A stretch of DNA of 64,000 nucleotides, taken from the NCBI RefSeq assembly GCF_932526225.1, contig NC_064035.1, positions 4,835,501 to 4,899,500 of the forward strand, in the 5' to 3' direction. The notes below the pieces were generated by a model that searched no databases, was not told where the DNA came from, and saw nothing but the letters and a program-made list of their open reading frames with translations. The position numbers and the translations under genes are program-made. The DNA comes from Nematostella vectensis (lineage: Eukaryota; Cnidaria; Anthozoa; Actiniaria; Edwardsiidae). Below, piece by piece: positions 55,682 to 64,000 of this stretch (position 1 is its first letter; every line of letters starts with the position of its first letter).

Positions 55682-58600
55682 ATGGCTTTTTCCGTACTCC
55701 TGGTTGGTTTGGTGCAGCTCTTCGTTTCGTGCGTCACTGTAGAATCGAGAGGTAAAATACCTTAGATTTATTGTACTTTGTGCTCTATTCGAATCAAATT
55801 TTGCAGGTTTATTTACATTTCTAGGTGATCAACATTGACGTGCAAATCATTGCACATACTAATCAACCCCTTGTTGTGATGGGTATATTTAGCTGTTTAA
55901 TGTTTAGTTTATCATTCGCTTGTCTGTTCGCGTGCTCTTCTTTATTCTCTCGCAACTTGTACTTCTTAAAATAAAGGTAAAAACATTTGATATGGTAAGT
56001 GTTTGCTCAAGCGAAAATAACTCAATGGTACTAAGTCAATTCCTTAGACAAATTCCTAGATAGATAAGAGACTGTTTAATTATCGATATTATATCAGATT
56101 CTTTCTTTGACTGAATCTATATAGCATTTCTTAATTGTGATAAGTTATCAGTGTGGATTTCAAGGAATGGAGTTTCTTCGAATTGTGTTCATATTTTTAT
56201 AATCAAAGGTTAATTGCTCCACCGTGAGAACTGTTAAATAACCCAGATCCCTGAAATTGTTTATTGTCAACACCCCTAGCCGATGGTTGATGTTTCCTTA
56301 TTTACTTTATATATACACCCGTGGCTCGTCTACAAACGAGAGTGCTCAATAATTCCTACAAGAATTCCTACTAGATTTGACACCATCAGTCCAAAACCTT
56401 ATGCCTCTGTACGAGGCCCCGTGATTAGAATCTAAAGTCATGACAAAATTCCATAGTACAGTATGTTATGTTGAAGTGCATCCCGTTATCGCTGATTCCT
56501 TGATGACAGGCGGATAATATTATGGTATTTAAGCATCGATAAATCACTCAGGCCAGTCCAGTTTATTATCAGGATAACATCGTACCCTTTATATAGATCA
56601 AGGAGCTAGAAAGAGCTTATGCTCAGATGAACCGCGATAACAGTATTTGCTGGCCTCTTGACGGAGGTTCCCAGATATATTCATACCATATTTTTGTGTT
56701 TCTATACAGAGGCGTAGCCAGGGGGTGGCCTAGGGGAGCCGCCCCTCCCCCCCTTTAGCAGCCAAAAATACAGTAAATGTATGAGCCCTTATTTAAAATA
56801 CAAGAGAAAATGCCTTGAAAGGCCCTTTTGGGCCCCCTCCTGTTAAAAATCCTCGCTACGCCACTGCTTCACCTCAACAACCTCAGCTAAGGCAACACTG
56901 TACCATAGTAATAGTTCTTATTTCAAGCGGTCAATTTCTAAAGTGAGTCTCATTTTCTCTATCGGCATTTGCTTCTGTTCTCAAAACTCAATAAATTTGA
57001 ACAACCTTTACAACAATAGACAGACAGACAGATTTTATTTATTGGTCCCTTGAAACAGTAAAGTTACATCGGTTAGTGACCAAAAAATTTAAAAAAAAAG
57101 GTAAAATAGTACGTATATAAGACGTACAACAGCTATTATGTGATTGTTCTTAGTTTTAGTTTACATTGTATTTCCTTTCTTTCATTTTTTCTTTTTCTAA
57201 ATCTTTTCTGATTGTTTTTAGTTACTACTTAGTTTTACATTGTATTTTCTTTTTTCTTTTTTTCTTCCCTTAGCTTGAGACATTCGGAAATGTACCTTGC
57301 AGCTATCCCTGCTAATTGAGTTGGCGGATTTATTAGTAAATTGAAAAGGCGTTTTTGTGTAATTTGATTGCGCTGAAAATTTTGGATAACTGAGTTTCGT
57401 AGCTCTTTGTATGTTTGGCATTGTACTAGAAAGTGAAATTCATTTTCCACGTCATTTTTGCATGTTGGGCAAATCCGATCTTTTTCCTTTGTGTAAGGCC
57501 TCGTGTGTCTGCCTTTCTCAATTTGCAATTGGTGATTACTTATTCTTAGTTTTGTTAGCGCAACTCTATGTTTCACATTAGGGATGGCTACAAGGTAATT
57601 CTCTAATTCATATTTGTCTTTAAAAGTTCTATAAGTTCTTAGTTTGTTCATTTCGTTACTGTTTTTCCTTTGGTCATTGAAAATTTCCCCATGCCATTTC
57701 TGAAAATACATATCATTAAGTCGTTTAGAGAAAATATCAAGGAACAATGTAGGGTCGGTTTCATTTTGATAGAGCCACATAAACCCAAAACCCGCTTTGA
57801 AAATTATTTCTTTTGTTTTGTGGGTCCAGTAGGACACGTGAGGGTTATTTACACACTCTGTATAAACTACTTTTGAGAGGGCCTCTTCTTTTGACCGAAG
57901 GTTGATCCAGTATTTTATGTTCCTATATGTTGCATTTATACAGAGAGGATATCTGCCTAGTTCTCCTCTGCACGCATTGTTCACAGCCGTTTTTCCAGTT
58001 CCTAGTAACATTTTACAGAATTTAAGATGTACTGATTCAAGCGGATCTCTATCATCAACACAGCTTTTATTATCGGCACCCCATACCTCGCTGCCATACA
58101 ATATAATTGGTTTGATCAGTGCATCAAACAGTTTTAATGTAAGATTAATGTCTGATCTGAAGTGAATACCGAGATCTTTCCTTAACTTAAATAAAGCTTT
58201 GAGTGCGGTTTTTTTAAGCTCCTCTTTTGCTAAGTTAAAGTTTCCTACCGCGCTGAATACTAGCCCTAGGTACTTATAAGATTTGACATTTTCCAATTGT
58301 TCCCTGTTCAAAAGGAATTGATAGTTATTCATTACTTTGCCTATGTTATTAAAAATCATCACCTTAGTTTTTGAAGTATTGACTTTTAGACTATTTTCTT
58401 CTGAGTAGATAGAAAGTCTATTTAAAAGGTCTTGCAGACCACTACTTGTTTCCGAGAAAAGTACTAAGTCGTCTGCATACAGAAGACAATTTAATTTTGT
58501 GTTGCCTAAGATGTGGGCACTTGAAGATTTCGCTAAGGTATCAGGTAAATCGCTAAGGAACAGATTAAAAAGAGTTGGACTCAACATGCATCCTTGTTTT

Positions 58601-61600
58601 ACCCCAACCATGCATCTAAAACTTTCACTAATTGAATCCCCTATCTTCCCACACGATATATCATTGGAGTACATTGATCTTAGAACTTCGTAAAAGTTTC
58701 CAGAAATACCAGCTTGTTGTATTTTCGCAAATAGTTTATCTCTAGGAATGCTGTCAAAGGCCTTTCGGAAGTCTATGAAGCAAGTGAAAAGCATATTGTT
58801 TTTCTTCTTGGGCTTGCTTTTTACTACTCTGTCGATAACGGTTTTCAGAATAAATATACTGTCTACTGTTGAGTGTTTTTTCCTAAACCCCCCTTGTTCC
58901 TTCTTTAGATATCCTTTCTGCACAAGGTAGTCATAGAGTCTTGAATTAAGTATAGATGTAAATAACTTACTGAGGCATGATAAAAGTGTTATTCCTCTAT
59001 AATTGTTGACGTCAGAGCGATCGCCTTTTTTGAAAATTGGAATAATAAAACCCAGATTCCATTCTTGTGGAAATACTCCTGACCTAAGAATGATGTTGAA
59101 TAACCTAGTTAGGTAGGGTAGTAAAGTATCTTTACCATATTTTAGTAGCTCGTTTAGTATATTATCGTGACCGGGAGCTTTGTTGTTTTTAAGGTTTTCT
59201 ATAGCTAATTTTACCTCCTCTAGCCGTATCTCTGAGTCTAAAGGACCCGTCTGGTCTCTACATTTAGGGATGGATAAATTTGTAGTTGTAGTTTTGTTTA
59301 AGTCCATGAAGTGTGAGTGTAAGCTTTCTATTTCTAAATCACATTCTTGTTGTTTTTTGTCTTTCCCTACGCTGAATAGATTCTTAAGTGATCGCCAAAG
59401 TTTTTTGCTATCTTTGAAATCCAAATTTTTGATACCGCTTGCTCTGTATTGATATTTCTTACGCTTACATAATTTCTTGAATTTTTTCTTCTTCCAAAAT
59501 AGCTCCCGCCTTAGCTCACTGTCATTGGGTGAGTTACATATCTTCCTTCCACACCGTTTAAGGTTTGCCTTCTCTGATCGACATTCCTCGTCGAACCATG
59601 GTGCGTTTGTTTTTTGACATTTCTGCTTGTCTCCGTATTTAAAACCCACTTTCTCACTGATCTCAACTAGCAGCTTTGTAAAACTTGATGTGATATTGCT
59701 TGCTGTGTCTGGGCAATTGGTATCGCAGTGACTGACTAGGTTATCCAGTTTAGACCGATAGATATCAGAGCGAAGAATAGAGTCCACATTTTCTTTTACA
59801 TTTGTACCGTGGCAGAATATTCGTGCGTGTTTAGCAAAGCTTTTTGATTGTGTTACCTTAATTTTGTTTCCAATCTTTATATTATATGTTATATGGCAAT
59901 GATCAGAAATATGTGGAAGCAATGGGTGAATTTTAAGAAATTGAAATTTCTGCCGTACTCTATTGCTACTTATCACGTAGTCGACTAAGCTGGTACCGTT
60001 GTATTGATAACATGTCTTTTTCCCTGTTAAATCGCCAATTATCCTTCCATTTGCGATTCGTAAATTACTTTCACTACAAAGCTCAATCAGTGATCTTCCT
60101 CTGCTATCAGTATAGTGGTCCTCAGAGTACCTTGGCGATGGTACATCGAGTTCATAATCATCAGGAAGGCTTAAAAATCTATCTTCATCAAAATTAATAT
60201 GTTCAGTTAGTTCACTAGTTCTAGCATTGAAGTCCCCTTGCAGAATGACGTCCCCTTGGCCGAGATATTTTATAATATCCTCTTCCAGATCAGACATATA
60301 ATCCTCATCATTTGTTTGTTCATAATTTTGAGGACTAAAATAGACGGTACCTAGGAAGATATCCTTTTCCGTTCCGAAGTAATTTCGTTTTAATTTGCAC
60401 CATATAATATTCCGATTTTCCGAAGGTAAGTACGCGACTCCTTCTGCTACTTTGTTGCTTATATAGAGTGCGATCCCTCCAGAAATTTTTTTACCAGATT
60501 TTGGTCTTGTTTTTATGAAATGCTTGAATTTTTCGACAGCTAAATCTGTATTTTGACTAGCATGAGTTTCCACAATTCCGAAGATATCATGTTGTTGAAT
60601 GATATCAACCACCTCTGCTAATTTTGTTTTATTACCGAGCTCTTTGCTTTTATGACCGTGGATATTCCACGTACCAATTCTTAAAGACCTCCCAAAATCC
60701 CAATTACGAGAAGTTAGTGAACCTGGCATATTGACATTTTCAGTGATTTGGGATGTTTTTTATCCATTTCTATAGGCTAACCTTACACATTCAGCAATAA
60801 TTTTTAGGGCTTGTTCTAATTGTTGCTGCTGAGAGTTCATTGGATACTGCTGTCTACCTGTGGGAAGTTGATTAGTTGTGGGTTGCTGATACCCCTGTGG
60901 GTTACCTGGGAATGGGCGAAACATCGGGTTGTTTGTTGGTGGACAGTACGCTTGTGGGTTGCCTGTGGGGGCCTGATATCTTGCTTGTGGGATACCTGTG
61001 GATCCGCTAGGAGCGCCTTGTCTTCTTTGCTGGAAACGGTTGTTGACTGGGAATTTCCGAGTTACAGCGGGATCCCTTTGTCTTCTGAGCCCTGGAATTT
61101 GACTTTTTAAGCTTGCGACTAGTTTTTTCGTCCCCGTTTGGTTATTTAAGTGTACATTATCTCTGTATACACTTTCGTCGATATCTCCATTACGTGATAA
61201 GCAAACACCAATGCAAACAACAATGTCAGGCGCGTACACAGGATTGGCTGGGGGGGGGGGGGGGGTGCGCAGTCGTAGGTATCTTATGGAAAAAGCCAAG
61301 TATTTGAAGACATGACCCAATTTTTGAGCCCCCAAGTGGGGGTGCAGCACCATGCGCCACCCCTGTGTACGCGCCTGGATGTCGTCTGGGTACTACATTA
61401 CATCTGCAAGATACTAAATGGAAAATGTATTTAGCATTCGAACCTTTGGCGATTTTAAAAATTCTCTCGCTTGGATAAACTTTATCTTTATGTAAGGACA
61501 TTGTGCTGCTTCATTTTCTGGAACAAACTTAATCGACTGTATGCTATCGAGTTAATCTCTTTTTTATTACCACTATATGAAAAACATTCAAAACTGATAT

Positions 61601-64000
61601 AGTATAGTCATTTCTCGCCTTGCGGACACCTCGCTTTAACGGGGACCTCGTTTTTACAGACAGAGCAGAAACCTGGGTAAAGCTGACACTCATATCTTTG
61701 CATAGGGAGGGATGTGTCAATAGCGTGTAACAAGAATGATATGACGGTATACCTGCGGCGTGACTTCCTAGCGGATTTCTACTTGGAAGATCTGAGATTG
61801 CGTGACACGTCGTGTGAGTTCCAGAGCTCTCAGAACTGGACGCATTTTGAGTTGGTGGTTCCACTGATGCGATGTGGGACAGAGAGCAGGCACACCAACG
61901 AGTCGCTCATCTACTCCAATATCGTGCGACAGAAACCTATCGATCCGAATGCGTTTATCAACCGGATGCCAATAATCGAGATTCCATTACAGTGTGCTTA
62001 CGCTAAAAGGGTAATTATCAAGCAATGGAATGTCAGAAAAAGCTTATTATGTCAAGAGAGCCTAAATTAAAACGTATCTACAGGATGTTTATAATACTAT
62101 AAATGATAGCAAAAGACATACCCGAATCCACAAAACTAATTCGCTAAAAAGATGTAGAAGACCCTCCCCCCGTCGCCCTTCATCCTCTCCCCCTCCTCGC
62201 TTCATCCTATCTCTCCCCCCCGCCTTTCATCCTCTCTCCCCCTCCTCGATTCATCCTCTCTTCCCCTCCTCGCTTCATCCTCTCTCCCCCTCCTCGCTTC
62301 ATCCTCTCTCCTCCTCGCTTCATCCTCTCTCCCCCTCCTCGATTCATCCTATCTTTCCCTCCTCGATTCATCCTTTCTTCCCCTCCTCGCTTCATCCTCT
62401 CTCCCTCTCTTCGCTTCATCCTCTCTCCCCCTCTTCGCTTCATCCTCTCTCCCCCTTCTCGCTTCATCCTCTCTCCTCCTCCTCGCTTCATCCTCTCTCC
62501 CCCTCCTCGCTTAATCCTCTCTCCTCCTCCACCTCCTCGCTTCATCCTCTCTCCCCCTCCTCGATTCATCCTCTTTTCCCCTCCTCGATTCATCCTCTCT
62601 TCCCCTCCTCGCTTCATCCTCTCCCCCCCTCTTCGCTTCATCCTCTCTCCCCCTCTTCGCTTCATCCTCTCTTCTCCTCCTCGCTTCATCCTCTCTCCCC
62701 CTTCTCGTTTCATCCTCTCTCCTCCTCCTCGCTTTATCCTCTTTCCCCTCCCCCGCCCTTTATCCCCTCTCCTCCTCCTCGCTACATCTTCCTTCCCCCT
62801 CCTCGCTTCATCCTCTCTCCCCCTACTTGCTTCATCCTCTTTACCCCTCCTCGCTTCATCCTCTCTCCTCCTCCTCGCTTCATCCTCCCTCCCCCCGCCC
62901 TTCATCCTCTCTCCTCCTCCTCGCTTCATCCTCCCTCCCCCCGCCCTTTATCCTCTCTCCTCCTCCTCGCTTCATCCTCTCTCCCCCTCCTCGCTTCATT
63001 CTCTCTCCTCCTCGCTTCATCCTCCCCCCCCCCCCCCCCCCCCGCCCTTCATCCTCTCTCCCCCTTCTCGCTTCCTTCTCTCTCCCCCTCCTCGCTTTAT
63101 CCTATCTCCCCTCCTCGCTTCCTCCTCTCTCCCCCTTCTTCGCTTTATCCCCTGTCTCCCTCGCCCCTCATGGATAGATTTTCTCGCCCTCGAGGACTGG
63201 TTACCTATGTTTTTTTCCTCATTCAGGTCTCGGCCACGTATGTGGACTTGGAGACGACAAAGAAGAAGCTCGACCTGAATATTCGTGATGGAGCAGGAGA
63301 GTTCTCTCTTCGGATGGATTTGTACAAGGACTCCACATACTCTGACCCCATTAAACCCTCAAGCTTCCCCTTATCCGTCACGGTCAACGCAAGACTCTAC
63401 TTTCAGCTCCTCGTAGATACCCCCGACAAAAGCTTGTCAATCATCGCGGACGCATGCTATGCCACGCCCAATAGGGCTCCTTCCGAGAAGGCCCGCTATG
63501 ACATCATCACTGATAAGTAAGATTTGTCTCCTGATAAATCCGTCAACAGTTTGATTTTGATAACTTTATATTCGATTCCGAAATTAAATGGGCCCAAAAT
63601 TTATATAAGACATTTAAAGGTCACCCTTTGAGAGGTCACGCGAGAATGATAAAAATGTACCGTCACCTTCTTAAACCTACTTTGGATGAGTAAGAAGCAT
63701 CGTCGCAAAATTCCTTGGACTCAACTATACATAGGGATGATAAATTCTTTAATTCAGTTCATCTACCTACATAAAGATTTGATACAAATTATTTTACTCT
63801 GTATTAGGTGTCCAAGAGATGCAACCTTACAGACGCACCCCTCCCCACACAGTGGGGCTCAGCGGTTTAGTTTCCAGTCCTTCCAGTTCGTTAGTTCCAA
63901 AGGGACCCCGCATGTGTTTATTCACTGTGAGGTCCGTGTATGCAAGGCGACAGACGAGAGCTCTAGCTGCGCTAGAGGGTGCGAGGAGCCACTAGTTCAG
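55682..64000 (+). CDS. ZP (zona pellucida) domain protein, 5' part
   Basis: Four exons inside the window: 55682-55751 (signal peptide MAFSVLLVGLVQLFVSC, ends phase 1), 61724-62010, 63227-63516 and 63808 to the window end. Exon 2 starts the mature protein at once with the ZP-N pattern ACNKNDMTVYL ... DTSCEF ... LVVPLMRCGT. Exon 3 has SVTVNARLYFQLLV and IIADACYATP. Exon 4 has CPRDATL, AQRFSFQSFQFV and VFIHCEVRVC, the classical ZP-C order. ZP modules polymerise in extracellular matrices and are normally followed by a cleavage site and membrane anchor, here beyond the window. The signal exon is ~6 kb upstream of exon 2; the pairing rests on phase (G + CG) and on the mature protein needing a signal. 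That intron carries a retrotransposon in the opposite orientation, and the intron before exon 3 a large minisatellite. Confidence 0.88.
56703..56880 (+). mobile_element. MITE family C, full-length-looking copy
   Basis: Begins agaggcgtagccagggggtg and ends aaatcctcgctacgccactg: terminal inverted repeats on the ggcgtagcc theme. Internal landmark ttagcagccaaaaatacagt is shared with 54811. Inserted in ZP intron 1. Confidence 0.75.
57235..60729 (-). CDS. Retrotransposon ORF2: endonuclease-reverse transcriptase
   Basis: 1164 codons without a stop. The N-terminal apurinic-type endonuclease shows RIGTWNIHGHKS, GIVETHAS, LQGDFNARTSEL and the catalytic-type SDHCHITY. The central reverse transcriptase has KAPGHDNILNELLKYG, FTCFIDFRKAFDSIPRDKL, GVKQGCMLSPTLFNLFLSDL and the active-site YADDLVLFSE. 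The C-terminus carries a CPTCKNDVENEFHFLVQC zinc-type cluster often seen in CR1/L2-like and related ORF2 proteins. The protein would nick target DNA and reverse-transcribe its own RNA. An intact frame suggests recent insertion, though promoter and ORF1 damage make autonomous movement doubtful. Confidence 0.95.
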   Translation of the reverse strand: MPGSLTSRNWDFGRSLRIGTWNIHGHKSKELGNKTKLAEVVDIIQQHDIFGIVETHASQNTDLAVEKFKHFIKTRPKSGKKISGGIALYISNKVAEGVAYLPSENRNIIWCKLKRNYFGTEKDIFLGTVYFSPQNYEQTNDEDYMSDLEEDIIKYLGQGDVILQGDFNARTSELTEHINFDEDRFLSLPDDYELDVPSPRYSEDHYTDSRGRSLIELCSESNLRIANGRIIGDLTGKKTCYQYNGTSLVDYVISSNRVRQKFQFLKIHPLLPHISDHCHITYNIKIGNKIKVTQSKSFAKHARIFCHGTNVKENVDSILRSDIYRSKLDNLVSHCDTNCPDTASNITSSFTKLLVEISEKVGFKYGDKQKCQKTNAPWFDEECRSEKANLKRCGRKICNSPNDSELRRELFWKKKKFKKLCKRKKYQYRASGIKNLDFKDSKKLWRSLKNLFSVGKDKKQQECDLEIESLHSHFMDLNKTTTTNLSIPKCRDQTGPLDSEIRLEEVKLAIENLKNNKAPGHDNILNELLKYGKDTLLPYLTRLFNIILRSGVFPQEWNLGFIIPIFKKGDRSDVNNYRGITLLSCLSKLFTSILNSRLYDYLVQKGYLKKEQGGFRKKHSTVDSIFILKTVIDRVVKSKPKKKNNMLFTCFIDFRKAFDSIPRDKLFAKIQQAGISGNFYEVLRSMYSNDISCGKIGDSISESFRCMVGVKQGCMLSPTLFNLFLSDLPDTLAKSSSAHILGNTKLNCLLYADDLVLFSETSSGLQDLLNRLSIYSEENSLKVNTSKTKVMIFNNIGKVMNNYQFLLNREQLENVKSYKYLGLVFSAVGNFNLAKEELKKTALKALFKLRKDLGIHFRSDINLTLKLFDALIKPIILYGSEVWGADNKSCVDDRDPLESVHLKFCKMLLGTGKTAVNNACRGELGRYPLCINATYRNIKYWINLRSKEEALSKVVYTECVNNPHVSYWTHKTKEIIFKAGFGFMWLYQNETDPTLFLDIFSKRLNDMYFQKWHGEIFNDQRKNSNEMNKLRTYRTFKDKYELENYLVAIPNVKHRVALTKLRISNHQLQIEKGRHTRPYTKEKDRICPTCKNDVENEFHFLVQCQTYKELRNSVIQNFQRNQITQKRLFNLLINPPTQLAGIAARYISECLKLREEKKKKENTM
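60760..61545 (-). pseudogene. Retrotransposon ORF1 with esterase-like domain, interrupted
   Basis: The C-terminal part is open (IVVCIGVCLSRNGDI, then YRDNVHLNNQTGTKKLV, then a Pro/Gln/Gly-rich region QGYQQPTTNQ). The D.VHLN...G block resembles the last motif of SGNH-type esterase domains in CR1-like ORF1 proteins. Upstream, beyond the MITE, the matching frame continues (SIQSIKFVPENEA, FIQAREFLKSPK) but has at least two in-frame stops (near 61410 and 61390). The gene is therefore broken by both point changes and insertion. Confidence 0.7.
61229..61378 (+). mobile_element. MITE family B inserted in retrotransposon ORF1
   Basis: About 150 bp bounded by perfect 16-bp terminal inverted repeats CAGGCGCGTACACAGG / CCTGTGTACGCGCCTG, with a poly-G run and the family landmarks gtgcgcagtcgtaggtatct and catgacccaatttttgagcc. 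The flanks (minus strand gacgacat ... gacattg) suggest a 4-5 bp target duplication, (G)ACAT. Confidence 0.85.
62150..63165. repeat. CT-rich ~24-bp minisatellite in ZP intron 2
   Basis: About forty units of ctcctcgcttcatcctctct + cccc with frequent ccgcccttcatcc variants and a C run at 63027-63043. Three-divisible units create long Arg/Lys/Gly/Glu-rich or Ser/Pro/Leu-rich open frames that are not genes. It ends about 60 bp before the acceptor of the third ZP exon. Confidence 0.96.

Larger units (their letters stand above)
57021..61545 (-). mobile_element. CR1/L2-like non-LTR retrotransposon in ZP intron 1
   Basis: Antisense to the ZP gene. Two ORFs: a damaged ORF1 (60760 to about 61545) and an uninterrupted ORF2 (57235-60729). 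On the minus strand the 3' end reads 'gggaccaataaataaaatctgtctgtctgt', an A/T-rich tail closing in a short (ctgt)n repeat, typical of CR1/L2-type elements rather than poly-A L1. The 5' end is not sharply defined. A family B MITE interrupts ORF1 at 61229-61378. Confidence 0.85.

Noticed and set aside
62207..63177. RERMKRGG-repeat protein (-) and Ser/Pro-rich protein (+)
   Set aside because: Translation of the CT-rich minisatellite; pure unit repetition and overlap on both strands.

Overview
The window is animal nuclear DNA. It has interrupted genes with GT-AG introns, roughly 60% A+T sequence, many minisatellites and miniature transposons, and gene families typical of a cnidarian. The combination of Ig-TIR (IL-1R-like) receptors, acetylcholine-receptor-like subunits, a RAG1-N-terminal-like RING protein and the repeat style points to an anthozoan, most likely the starlet sea anemone Nematostella vectensis or a close relative. 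That species call is an inference from gene content, not from a database match. All exon models were built by eye from reading frame, splice-site consensus and phase. For every complete model the summed exon length is divisible by three.

Layout. 0.8-2.9 kb: 5' part of a class A GPCR gene (-). 3.0-6.0 kb: a foldback element made of nested inverted arrays of tandem repeats. 8.5-13.9 kb: a complete six-exon Ig-TM-TIR receptor (-). 15.9-19.7 kb: MOB4/phocein (-), head-to-head with an unrecognised coiled-coil gene (+, 19.9-21.1 kb). 21.4-24.1 kb: a FAM173/ATPSCKMT-type lysine methyltransferase (+). 24.3-28.8 kb and 30.8-38.4 kb: two tandem alpha-type nicotinic-receptor-like subunit genes (-). The large intron of the second contains a whole gene for a RING protein whose N-terminus resembles the zinc-binding N-terminal region of RAG1 (34.2-35.5 kb, -). 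40.0-47.9 kb: a second Ig-TM-TIR receptor (-) whose introns hold a large 21-bp minisatellite. 50.2-53.3 kb: an ELOVL fatty-acid elongase (-, first exon not found). 55.7-64.0 kb: a ZP-domain gene (+, runs off the window). Its first intron holds an antisense CR1/L2-like non-LTR retrotransposon with an uninterrupted ORF2, and a MITE has inserted in that element's ORF1.

Functional themes. Two innate-immune-type receptors flank a block with housekeeping genes (MOB4, methyltransferase) and a pair of cys-loop channel subunits. The two TIR receptors share all-phase-1 extracellular exons and are probably paralogues, as are the two channel subunits, which share identical 137, 45 and 110 bp exons. The most interesting items are the RAG1-N-like nested gene, the giant foldback element, a minisatellite that has amplified the 5' splice site of MOB4 exon 3, and the nested MITE-in-retrotransposon insertion.
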